Notes: generated from the letters alone by a model not told the origin. A DNA stretch of 12,762 bases from Porphyromonadaceae bacterium UBA4259 (GCA_002396125.1 DGWL01000005.1:19545-32306), one strand, 5' to 3'. Shown: positions 1-6,721, counted from the stretch's first letter. A program made the numbers and translations.

Positions 1-130
1 AACAACAAAATCAACAAAAAACTATAAAATTTTAAAAAAGAATAATTTTAGCGAAGCTATAATTTCCGCCCGTCGGGCGGCAAGTTTTCTGGCTAGTAGG
101 CACACTAATTACGCTAATTGGCACTAACGC
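1..130. repeat. Partial copy A of the composite intergenic repeat
   Basis: This gene-free stretch lies beyond the secDF terminator and carries part of the repeat found in every gap of the window. Positions 1-58 are the A-rich core, which ends in TTTTAGCGAAGCT and matches 3590-3663 and 12005-12069. Positions 66-80 form a perfect hairpin, CCGCCC-GTC-GGGCGG. A left-type inverted end begins at 100 (GCACACTAATTACGCTAATT). The copy runs off the window, so its other end is not visible. No heptamer array is seen here. Function is unknown; the assignment rests on the clear similarity between copies. Confidence 0.8.
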
Positions 131-166
131 GCCATCACGTCGTCGCTGGGGGATTATCGGGCGCTG

Positions 167-209
167 AAAAAAGAAAGCTGGATGCTCACTCGCGGTGAGC
201 ACCCAGCTT
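167..209 (-). terminator. Rho-independent terminator of secDF
   Basis: Read on the minus strand, arms 209-195 and 189-175 pair over 15 positions with one G-U wobble around a five-base loop (CGCGA). A run TCTTTTTT follows at 174-167. It begins 30 bases after the secDF stop codon and faces the correct way, so it probably ends the secDF transcript. Confidence 0.88.
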
Positions 210-238
210 GCATGGTTTATTGTAGAAAGTTTTATTAT

Positions 239-3226
239 TTACTTAACTTTCTTATCGCTGCGCTTGGCGATTGCATAAGCAACGGGCGAAGCGATGAACA
301 GTGACGAGCATGTACCGATTACAACACCCAGAATCATTGCGAAGATGAAGCTGCGAATTGACTCACCGCCCAGGAAGAAGATAACCAACAGTACCAGCAA
401 TGTGGTAACCGAAGTCATGGTCGTACGGGCAAGAGTGCTGCACAACGCGTTGTTGAAGGTGGTGTAGAGTTCCTGCTTGGGATAGAGCTTGCGGTACTCA
501 CGCACGCGGTCAAATACCACCACAGTATCGTTCACCTGATAACCGATAACGGTCAGGATGGCGGCGATAAAGGTTTGGTCAATCTCCATTGAGAATGGGA
601 AGATTCCGTGCAAGGTGTAGAAGCCAATTACCACAAATGCGGTGAAGGCAACTGCTGCCAGAGCACCGAGCGAGAAGGCCACGTTGCGGAAGCGGATGAG
701 GATGTAGAGTGCCATGGCGAGCAATGCAAAGAACACTGCCCAGCTGGCGTCGCGAGTCATGTCGCTTGCGATGGTTGGACCCACCTGCTCACTCTGCTGA
801 ATACCGATCTCGGTGTTAGTAACGTCAAACTGTTCGCGCGAGGGTTGGTTCTTGAAGGCACCCTTGAGGCTCTCAAAGAGGGCATCCTCAATCTCCTTGT
901 CAACCTTCTTGCTGTCAACATCCTTAATCTTATAGTTGGTCGACACGCGCACCTTGGTGTTGTTGTCGATGGTGATTACCGATGTGTTGGCGCCGGGGAG
1001 CTTAGCGGCAACGGCCTCACGCAGAGTCTCGGTCTGCACTGGCTGGTCAAATTGAACAACATAGTTGCGACCACCCGAGAAGTCGATACCCAGGCTCAAG
1101 CCACGGCCGGGGATGAAGAACATGGCGATGATGGCAAGAACCACAACGCACACTACCACGAGGCTGACCTTGCGCTTGCCCATGAAGTCAAACTTCACGT
1201 TCTCGAGCATGTGACGGGTCCATGGGGTGGTGAGGGTCATGTTGGCATACCAACCCTTGTTGATGAACCACTCCAGCAGCACGCGGGTGAGGTAAACTGC
1301 AGTGAAGAACGAGCAGCAAATACCGATGATGGTAGTAACGGCAAAACCCTTGATTGGGCCAGTACCCAGGATGGCAAGGATGATACCGGTGATGATTGAT
1401 GTCAAGTTAGAGTCGAAGATTGCCGAGAAGGCGTTGCCATAACCATCGGCAACGGCAGCCTTGAGGCCCTTGCCGGCGCGGAGCTCTTCCTTGATGCGCT
1501 CAAAGATAAGCACGTTGGCATCCACTGCCATACCCAGCGCAAGCACGATACCGGCGATACCAGGCAGCGTGAGCACGCTCTGGAACGATGCCAAGATACC
1601 GGCAGTGAAGAACAGGTTGAGCAACAGACCCAGGTTGGCAATCATGCCGGCCTTGATGCCATAGATGCACACCATGAAAATCATCAGCAGCACCAGTGCC
1701 ACGATAAACGAGATGAGTCCCTTGCGAATCGACTCTTGACCCAGCGACGGGCCAATCACGCTCTGGCTGACGATGTTGACCTTGGCATCCATCTTACCGC
1801 TCTCGAGCACGTTGGCAAGGTCGCTTGCCTCCTCGGGAGTGAAGCGGCCGGTAATCTGGCTGCGGCCACCGTCAATCTGGCCGTTAACGTTAGGATAGGA
1901 GTAAACCTGGTCATCGAGCACGATGGCGATGGCGCGGTTGATGTTTTGGGCGGTGATTGACGACCAGCGGCGAGCACCCTCGTCGTTCATGGTCATCGAC
2001 ACCACGTTACCCTGCAGGTTGTCAAATTCGCTCGAGGCGCTAGTCACAACGTCGCCGGTGAGAACGGCCTCCTCGGGCTGATGGCTCTTGAGGGCCACGA
2101 GAGCGAAGGCTTCAACACCACCGTTCTCGGTCTCGGGCTTAACAGTCCAGCACAGCTTCAGGTCGCTCTTGAGAGTCTTCTTGGCCATGTCGCTGTTGAT
2201 GATGCGGTTAACGGCGGCAGTATCGGCAACCGAAACGTAGCCCACAACGGGCATGTCGGCGCGGGCGCCACCCAGCAGTTGCATCAGGTTGTTAGCGTTC
2301 TTCTTGGCTGTGGGAGCGGCCTTGGCAGGAGCGGCCTTGGCAGCTGTGTCGGCAGTCTTGGCGGCTGCGTTCTGAGCCACGGCAGCGGTGTCGGCCTTGG
2401 CAGGAGCAGCAGCTGCGGTGTCGGCGGGAGCTGCGCCACCACTCTGAGCGTAGTTGTTGCTCAGGGTCTGCAGGTCGTTCTGGATTTCGCTATACTTATA
2501 GGTTTCAAAGAACTGGAGGTTGGCAGTGCTCTGCAACAGCGAGGTAACACGCTCAGGCTCCTTGATGCCCGGCAACTCAAGCAAGATGCGGCCGGTGCTC
2601 TGAAGCTTCTGGATGTTGGGAGCTACCACACCAAAGCGGTCGATACGAGTGCGGAGCACCTTGTAGGAGTTGTCGACCATCTTGTCGACCTCTTCCTTGA
2701 GGTAGCTCTCAACCTCGGCGTCGTTGGCGTTGGGGTTGTCCTTAATCTTTTGAACGCGGTTGCGGAAGATTTGAACCAGGCTGCCTTCGGGAGCCAGCTG
2801 CTTGTAGTTGCGGCAGAAGTCGCCCACGAAGTTCTCGCTGCTGGGATTCACAATGTCGATAGCCTTGTTAAACTTCTTGTCCTGGTTGTTACCCGAGAGA
2901 ACACGCAGAATGTCGGGAACCGAAATCTGGAGCGTTACGTTCATACCGCCCTTGAGGTCAAGACCCAAACCAAGCTGCTTCTCGCGCACTTCCTGATAGG
3001 TGTAGCCTAGCCACACTTTCTCTTTCTCTTTTTTGCTGATAAACTCGTTATATGCCTTGCGATAAGCATCGTTCGACATGTCGACCGACTTGATGCCGGC
3101 GGCCTTCAGGGCAATCTTCTCGGCTTGACTCTCGATGTTGCTCGAGACAAACGAGAACGACAGGTAGAAAATGCATATCAGCACTAACGCAGTAGCAATA
3201 GTTACGATAAAACCTTTAGTTTGCAT
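239..3226 (-). CDS. secDF: SecDF, fused protein-export membrane protein SecD/SecF
   Basis: SecDF is the inner-membrane accessory of the SecYEG translocon; it uses the proton gradient to help pull exported chains into the periplasm. From the chosen start the protein is 995 residues, with about 12 predicted membrane segments. The SecD half has TM1 at about 8-27, the GLDLKGG motif at 88-94, a large periplasmic head, and GMAVDANVLIFERIKEE around 565-581, whose Asp569 matches the conserved proton-path aspartate. The SecF half has LGIDFSGG at 712-719 and GYQVNDTVVVFDRVRE at 895-910. An Ala/Pro/Lys/Thr-rich stretch at about 263-309 interrupts the SecD head. The start at 3226 (MQTKGF) leads directly into TM1; an in-frame ATG at 3298 would add 24 residues with no membrane role. 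The fusion is normal for Bacteroidetes. Confidence 0.97.
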   Translation of the reverse strand: MQTKGFIVTIATALVLICIFYLSFSFVSSNIESQAEKIALKAAGIKSVDMSNDAYRKAYNEFISKKEKEKVWLGYTYQEVREKQLGLGLDLKGGMNVTLQISVPDILRVLSGNNQDKKFNKAIDIVNPSSENFVGDFCRNYKQLAPEGSLVQIFRNRVQKIKDNPNANDAEVESYLKEEVDKMVDNSYKVLRTRIDRFGVVAPNIQKLQSTGRILLELPGIKEPERVTSLLQSTANLQFFETYKYSEIQNDLQTLSNNYAQSGGAAPADTAAAAPAKADTAAVAQNAAAKTADTAAKAAPAKAAPTAKKNANNLMQLLGGARADMPVVGYVSVADTAAVNRIINSDMAKKTLKSDLKLCWTVKPETENGGVEAFALVALKSHQPEEAVLTGDVVTSASSEFDNLQGNVVSMTMNDEGARRWSSITAQNINRAIAIVLDDQVYSYPNVNGQIDGGRSQITGRFTPEEASDLANVLESGKMDAKVNIVSQSVIGPSLGQESIRKGLISFIVALVLLMIFMVCIYGIKAGMIANLGLLLNLFFTAGILASFQSVLTLPGIAGIVLALGMAVDANVLIFERIKEELRAGKGLKAAVADGYGNAFSAIFDSNLTSIITGIILAILGTGPIKGFAVTTIIGICCSFFTAVYLTRVLLEWFINKGWYANMTLTTPWTRHMLENVKFDFMGKRKVSLVVVCVVVLAIIAMFFIPGRGLSLGIDFSGGRNYVVQFDQPVQTETLREAVAAKLPGANTSVITIDNNTKVRVSTNYKIKDVDSKKVDKEIEDALFESLKGAFKNQPSREQFDVTNTEIGIQQSEQVGPTIASDMTRDASWAVFFALLAMALYILIRFRNVAFSLGALAAVAFTAFVVIGFYTLHGIFPFSMEIDQTFIAAILTVIGYQVNDTVVVFDRVREYRKLYPKQELYTTFNNALCSTLARTTMTSVTTLLVLLVIFFLGGESIRSFIFAMILGVVIGTCSSLFIASPVAYAIAKRSDKKVK

Positions 3227-3343
3227 TTTTAATGTTATTAATTTATTGTGTTTATTGTTTTTCGTTAGCGATAAAATGGTAAAGGGGTCTTGAACCATGC
3301 CTTGAAGAGGGACAATTCAAAACTTCTTCACGATTTCAGCCTG

Positions 3344-3351
3344 CAAATATA
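3344..3351 (-). promoter_or_regulatory. Probable -7 box of the secDF promoter
   Basis: The minus strand reads TATATTTG, matching the Bacteroidetes sigma-70 -7 consensus TAnnTTTG, and is followed by CA as at the other two promoters in the window. It predicts a leader of about 110 bases before the ATG at 3226. I see no convincing -33 TTTG at the usual spacing. An AATTTGTT directly upstream is also present before the box at 11822-11829. Confidence 0.6.
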
Positions 3352-3437
3352 CAACAAATTATTAATGTGGAAAAATATTTTCTCACATTTTTAAACTTCC
3401 CTAGTATTCATTGCTCTTTCACTGCAACCTTTAGCTC

Positions 3438-3497
3438 GAGGGAGTGAGCAGCATAAGTCGTGCCGAAGGCACGGTGTGCGAATAGCGAACCTCCCTC
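3438..3497. repeat. 60-base nested hairpin module, copy 1
   Basis: Outer arms GAGGGAG (3438-3444) and CTCCCTC (3491-3497) enclose an inner perfect hairpin, CGTGCC-GAA-GGCACG, at 3459-3473. A second copy at 12093-12152 is the same length and differs at three of 60 positions. None of the changes falls in either stem, and one is in the inner loop. It may be a structured RNA or DNA module; no known RNA family is recognised. Confidence 0.7.
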
Positions 3498-3536
3498 AAT
3501 TTCCGTCCCCCGGGCGGCAAGTTGATTATCGGCGAG

Positions 3537-3583
3537 GCACACTAATTCCGCTAATTAGAACTAATCACTGCCTGGAGGAATTA
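3537..3583. repeat. Left terminal inverted repeat of copy B
   Basis: This 47-base arm pairs with 3762-3808 at 40 of 47 positions by my count. It starts GCACACTAATT and ends GCCTGGAGGAATTA. The triplet after GCACACTAATT is CCG here and ACG in the left arms of the other copies, whereas right arms have TAA. Left and right ends are therefore distinguishable. Confidence 0.8.
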
Positions 3584-3712
3584 ATCAAACAAAATCAACA
3601 AAAAACAACAAAATCAACAAAAAAATATAAAATTTTAAAAAAGGAATAATTTTAGCGAAGCTATAATTTCCGCCCACCGGGCGGCAACTTCTCTAGCTAG
3701 GATGCACACTAA

Positions 3713-3740
3713 TGTGGGGTCGCCGGTGGCGACCCCCACA
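3713..3740. repeat. GC-rich bulged hairpin inside copy B
   Basis: TGTGGGGTCGCC pairs with GGCGACCCCCACA around a GGT loop, leaving one unpaired C. It interrupts a partial left end (GCACACTAAT just before it). No T-run follows on either strand, so I do not call it a terminator, although a long GC stem here could still stabilise or block a transcript end. Confidence 0.65.
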
Positions 3741-3761
3741 AGTGCAATTTTAGCTCTCGAG

Positions 3762-3808
3762 TAATTCCTCCAGGCGGCGATTAGTTTCAATTAGTTAAAT
3801 TAGTGTGC
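3762..3808. repeat. Right terminal inverted repeat of copy B
   Basis: This is the reverse complement of the left arm at 3537-3583 except at seven positions. Read on the minus strand, it carries the right-end signature TAACTAATTGA after GCACACTAATT. The right arm of copy C (6527-6555) has the same signature. The heptamer array begins seven bases beyond it. Confidence 0.8.
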
Positions 3809-3815
3809 TTCCACA

Positions 3816-3906
3816 AACTGAAAACTGAAAACTAAAAACTGAAAACTGACAACTGATAACTGACAACTGAAAACTAAAAACTAAAAACTGAAAACTGACA
3901 ACTATC
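3816..3906. repeat. Tandem heptamer array AACTRAN, 13 units
   Basis: Twelve head-to-tail heptamers fit the form AACTRAN (AACTGAA, AACTAAA, AACTGAC, AACTGAT) without a break from 3816 to 3899. A thirteenth unit, AACTATC, occupies 3900-3906. The minus-strand TAG stop codon of the lipoprotein gene (3904-3902) lies inside that last unit. The array resembles the short tandem repeats described between genes in cyanobacteria; that is a similarity of form only. Confidence 0.93.
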
Positions 3907-5989
3907 TCACCGCTCCGCTCTTCACGTCACGGTACTTGTCGCCGGTGTAGGTGCCGTTGTTCTTGAAGCCATTGCTGTTAAATTCGTCGTCTTCTTCCTC
4001 TTCCTGCTTCTTTTCTTCCTTTTTCTTGAGCTTGTTGCTGCGCTCCTCGGGCTTGTTGCGCTTGATGGACTCGGGTTTCTGACGGTCGACAGGAATTTCA
4101 TAGATGTTCCACGACTGCGTCACGTCGCTGTATTTCTTGAGCTTGATGGCGGTGGGGTAGTAGAACACATCCTCGGGCTGGCGATGCTCGCTGTAGTTGC
4201 CGGTGTCCCAGCGGCCGTTGCCGTTGGCGTCAAGCACCAGGCACACGAAGTAGCTTTCGGGCAGCAGGTCATAGAAGTCGGCATAGTTGCCTATCACGTC
4301 GACCGTGCGCAGCACCTTGCCCTGCTTGTCGAGTAGTTGGGCGAAGGCCTTGCCTTCGAGGTCGAGGCAGTGCATGTGCAGATTGGCATATTCGTCCTCG
4401 TCCTTGACGCGGAATGAGGTGCGGATGGTGTCGCATGCCACGCCATATATCGACTGCAACGCTCCCGCGTCGATGGTGAGGCGGTAGTCGGTGCCGGGCT
4501 TGAGCTCCATGGGTGCCACGCGGCGGAACAGGTCCCACTCGTTGCCGGGCACCAGGGTGGGCACTTCCACGGTGGTCCACGCGCTGTCGGTGGGGTTCAT
4601 TGCCTCCAGGTGCAGGCCTGCCATGCTGATGTGCCCTATGGGCTGGTCGGCCTTGACAAAGAGCGAGTCGGTAATCTCCACCTGCCCTTTGTTGGTAGCC
4701 ACGCCGAGCACCACGGGTTTCTCCTTGAGCATGTCGCGCAGGTCGTTAAGCTCTATGGCCACGTCGGTGGTGTCTTTGCCTTCCTTGCGCAGCTTGTCGA
4801 GTTTCTCCTGCAGCTTCTCCAGTTCCTTGAGGTTCTTTTCACGTTCCTTGGCAGCCTTCTCTTGCTGCTTGCGGGCGCTGTTGATGTTGCGCTGGGCATA
4901 GGTGAGAGTGTCGGTCTTGAGGCGCAGCGAGTCGTTGTCGTCGGTGTAGTGGTAGGTCATCGCCAGCTGCACCGTGTCGGCCTTGATGAGGGTGCTGTCG
5001 AGCAGCCAGTACACGAGCGAGTCTTGTCCCTCGCGGGTCTCGAGCTTGTACCACTCGTCGAGAGCGCTTGTGGGGCGCAACAGTTGCGGCTTGGGCAGCT
5101 CGGGCATGGGGGCCGAGAACAGCGTGAGCAGCTTGTGGGCCTCGGGGCGCTCGTTTTTCCTGAAGTAGATGGAGCGGTGGTCCTCGTTGAAGAGTTGCAG
5201 CAGCACGTCGTTGGGCAGGAATTCGGTGTGCACGGCACTCATGATGGTGTCGATGCGGTGGTCGAAGGTGAACACCGTGTCTTGCGACGTGAAGTTGCGC
5301 GTCGAGGGCACTATCACGCGGTCGAGGAAGGCGATGTCCTCGGTGCGAGCCATCTTGTAGTCGTTGTCAACGTCGCGCAGGGCAAAGATGTGATACTCGC
5401 CGGGAGCCACGTTGCGCAGCGTGAACTCGCCGCGGCTGTTGGTGCGGCTCACGCGCTCCAGTGGCAGCGTGGTGAACGCCGTGTCGCTCAGGTTGCTGTG
5501 CAGGCCCACCAGCACGTTCTTCATGGGCTCCAGGTCGCGTGCTTGCAGCAATATTCCGGCCACTTGCAGCGAGTCGATGTGGTCGCCGGTGGAGAAGGCG
5601 AAGCTGAAGCCGTCGAGCACGTTGCCCTCGTTGTTGTCCTCGATGGCGTCGGTGAAGTCAATCACATAGGTGGTGCCGGGAAGCAGTGTGTCCTGAAACT
5701 CCACCGTCACACGCTTGCCCAGGGCGCGAATCACGGGCTGCTGCTTGGGTGCCGGCGACACCACCACGCGGGTGGTCTGATCCTTCAGGGTCACTATCTC
5801 GTTGAAGTAGATGTCCACCTTCTTGCCCTTGAAGTTCACAGCGCCCGGTGCGGGATTGCTGCGCATCATCATGGGTGGGGTGTAGTCGCGCGGACCGCCC
5901 TCGGGCGAGCCTATGTTGGCACACGAAGTCACTGCCAGAGCCAACAGCCCCAGCATAACAGTTTGCAATATGTGCCACAAGCACTTCAT
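3902..5989 (-). CDS. Ig-like (Big_5) domain lipoprotein
   Basis: This is a predicted envelope lipoprotein of 695 residues and unknown function. The signal peptide MKCLWHILQTVMLGLLALA is followed by lipobox VTSC, with Cys23 as the lipidated residue. The CANIGSPEGGPRD start of the mature chain is typical of a widespread Bacteroidetes family. Residues 34-135 look like a Big_5 Ig fold and about 143-210 like a CnaB/carboxypeptidase-regulatory fold (SRGEFTLRNVAPGEYHIFALRD). A Lys/Glu-rich coiled coil lies at about 365-410. The DANGNGRWDTG motif lies near 586-597 and recalls a calcium-type loop. The tail is highly charged (KKKEEKKQEEEEDDE). I chose the start at 5989 because it directly precedes the signal peptide and lies just downstream of a -7 box; an in-frame ATG at 6022 is upstream of that box. 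The stop codon lies within a heptamer repeat. No terminator with a T-run is visible. Confidence 0.88.
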   Translation of the reverse strand: MKCLWHILQTVMLGLLALAVTSCANIGSPEGGPRDYTPPMMMRSNPAPGAVNFKGKKVDIYFNEIVTLKDQTTRVVVSPAPKQQPVIRALGKRVTVEFQDTLLPGTTYVIDFTDAIEDNNEGNVLDGFSFAFSTGDHIDSLQVAGILLQARDLEPMKNVLVGLHSNLSDTAFTTLPLERVSRTNSRGEFTLRNVAPGEYHIFALRDVDNDYKMARTEDIAFLDRVIVPSTRNFTSQDTVFTFDHRIDTIMSAVHTEFLPNDVLLQLFNEDHRSIYFRKNERPEAHKLLTLFSAPMPELPKPQLLRPTSALDEWYKLETREGQDSLVYWLLDSTLIKADTVQLAMTYHYTDDNDSLRLKTDTLTYAQRNINSARKQQEKAAKEREKNLKELEKLQEKLDKLRKEGKDTTDVAIELNDLRDMLKEKPVVLGVATNKGQVEITDSLFVKADQPIGHISMAGLHLEAMNPTDSAWTTVEVPTLVPGNEWDLFRRVAPMELKPGTDYRLTIDAGALQSIYGVACDTIRTSFRVKDEDEYANLHMHCLDLEGKAFAQLLDKQGKVLRTVDVIGNYADFYDLLPESYFVCLVLDANGNGRWDTGNYSEHRQPEDVFYYPTAIKLKKYSDVTQSWNIYEIPVDRQKPESIKRNKPEERSNKLKKKEEKKQEEEEDDEFNSNGFKNNGTYTGDKYRDVKSGAVR

Positions 5990-5998
5990 TTCGCGCTG

Positions 5999-6006
5999 CA
6001 AAGATA
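5999..6006 (-). promoter_or_regulatory. Probable -7 box of the lipoprotein gene
   Basis: The minus strand reads TATCTTTG, a good match to TAnnTTTG, followed by CA. It sits only 9 bases upstream of the ATG at 5989, so the expected transcription start would leave a leader of just a few bases. A TTG at 6032-6030 is about 23 bases upstream, a weak candidate for the -33 element. Confidence 0.6.
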
Positions 6007-6074
6007 GTGTTTTTTCAAACAATTAAAAACAATTACCCCGACAATTATATTTATTTCAAGGGAGAAGTGAGAGA

Positions 6075-6151
6075 GATAGTTTTTAGTTTTTAGTTATGAG
6101 TTATCAGTTATGAGTTATCAGTTATGAGTTGTTAGTTTTTAGTTTTTAGTT
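6075..6151. repeat. Tandem heptamer array NTYAGTT, about 11 units
   Basis: Units such as TTTAGTT, ATGAGTT, ATCAGTT and GTTAGTT run head to tail; ATGAGTT is the only form outside the NTYAGTT pattern. This is the inverted orientation relative to 3816-3906 and 6563-6667. It lies about 85 bases upstream of the lipoprotein start and just outside the left end of copy C. Confidence 0.92.
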
Positions 6152-6158
6152 TGTAGGG

Positions 6159-6187
6159 GCACACTAATTACGCTAATTTAAACTAAT
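6159..6187. repeat. Left terminal inverted repeat of copy C
   Basis: It begins GCACACTAATTACGCTAATT and is identical over 29 bases to 11950-11978 in copy D. It pairs with 6527-6555 at 24 of 29 positions. The mismatches fall at the positions that separate left-type from right-type ends. Confidence 0.8.
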
Positions 6188-6526
6188 CGCTTGGGGAAAG
6201 GTGCCACGCTGTCGCGTGGAAAATTAGTGCAAGATGAAAGAAGCTCAAGCTTGCTTGAATTTCTGAATCGCAGCCTAATTTATATAACTTAGTGCGCCGT
6301 TGGCGCTAAAATTAAAAATTTTAAAAAAGAATAATTTTAGCGAAGCTTGCTGAGCTAAAGGTGCTCAGAGGCCTGCCTCCGGCAGAAGTTCTCCCGGCAA
6401 TTGTCTTTAATGAAACAAGAACAAAGAACCTTGTCCTTCATTGTCTTAAAATGGAAGAATCAACAATAAAATATTTGTTCTCTTTGTTAGGGTTTGTTGA
6501 TTTTGTTTGATTAATTCTCAAGGCAG

Positions 6527-6555
6527 GTTAGTTTCAATTAGTTAAATTAGTGTGC
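6527..6555. repeat. Right terminal inverted repeat of copy C
   Basis: Read on the minus strand it starts GCACACTAATT followed by TAACTAATTGA, the same signature as the right end of copy B. The match to copy B continues outward through CTTCCACAAACT into the heptamer array. Confidence 0.8.
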
Positions 6556-6562
6556 TTCCACA

Positions 6563-6667
6563 AACTAAAAACTAAAAACTAAAAACTGACAACTAACAAC
6601 TAACAACTAACAACTAAAAACTCATAACTAACAACTCATAACTGACAACTGATAACTGATAATTGAC
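6563..6667. repeat. Tandem heptamer array AACTRAN, 15 units
   Basis: Fifteen consecutive heptamers run without interruption (AACTAAA, AACTGAC, AACTAAC, AACTCAT, AACTGAT, ending AATTGAC). The array adjoins the T-run of the terminator at 6668-6700, so it follows the 3' end of the 1655-residue gene. Confidence 0.93.
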
Positions 6668-6700
6668 AAAAACAAAGGCGGCACCTTGCGGCACCGCCTT
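6668..6700 (-). terminator. Rho-independent terminator of the 1655-residue protein gene
   Basis: On the minus strand, AAGGCGGTGCC pairs with GGTGCCGCCTT (11 pairs, two of them G-U) around a GCAA tetraloop of the GNRA type, followed by TGTTTTT. It starts 21 bases after the stop codon. A copy differing at one loop base lies at 12210-12242. Confidence 0.92.
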
Positions 6701-6721
6701 CGTCAATAATATGAGAATAGA

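Larger units (their letters stand above)
3422..3906. repeat. Copy B of the composite intergenic repeat
   Basis: This element fills most of the gap between the lipoprotein gene and secDF. In plus-strand order it contains a 60-base nested hairpin (3438-3497), a GC hairpin (3503-3517), a left inverted end (3537-3583), the A-rich core (about 3584-3665), a second GC hairpin (3670-3684), a partial second left end (GCACACTAAT at 3704-3713), a bulged hairpin (3713-3740), a right inverted end (3762-3808), and a heptamer array (3816-3906). No coding sequence is evident. The order suggests one element inserted in or fused to another. Function is unknown. It could be a MITE-like unit, since both ends are inverted repeats and it encodes nothing. 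Confidence 0.8.
6075..6667. repeat. Copy C of the composite intergenic repeat
   Basis: This is the most symmetrical copy. A heptamer array at each edge (6075-6151 and 6563-6667) is followed inward by an inverted end (6159-6187 and 6527-6555), giving complementary halves around a centre of about 340 bases. The centre holds several GC-rich hairpins: CCACGC-TGTC-GCGTGG (6204-6219), GCGCC-GTT-GGCGC (6294-6306) and CTGCC-TCC-GGCAG (6373-6385). It also has part of the A-rich core (6310-6346) and an inverted fragment of the core's start (6492-6517). Read in RNA, the two sides could form one very long stem. No gene is seen inside; the 19-codon frame at 6451-6510 is not convincing. Confidence 0.82.

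Noticed and set aside
608..1399. 263-codon open frame on the plus strand
   Set aside because: It is antisense to secDF, whose conserved motifs fix the coding strand. The translation is rich in His, Val and Gly with no domain, as expected of a shadow frame.
2081..3010. 309-codon open frame on the plus strand
   Set aside because: It is antisense to the SecD half and its composition only mirrors the Ala-rich insert on the other strand.
3227..3298. Upstream in-frame start for SecDF at 3298
   Set aside because: The 24 extra residues are polar and AT-encoded and lie in the leader; family members begin a few residues before the first membrane segment, as the start at 3226 does.
3670..3740. GC hairpins considered as the lipoprotein gene terminator
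   Set aside because: No T-run follows either hairpin on the minus strand, and both lie more than 150 bases beyond the stop codon.
3816..3906. Heptamer arrays considered as a CRISPR array
   Set aside because: Units are seven bases with no spacers, and no cas gene is in the window.
4610..6007. 465-codon open frame on the plus strand
   Set aside because: It lies opposite the lipoprotein gene, which has a signal peptide, lipobox and recognisable folds. The antisense product is low-complexity Val/His/Leu without motifs.
6451..6510. 19-codon frame (MEESTIKYLFSLLGFVDFV) inside copy C
   Set aside because: It is very short, its second half overlaps the inverted fragment of the repeat core, it has no promoter or ribosome signal, and it has no counterpart in the other copies.
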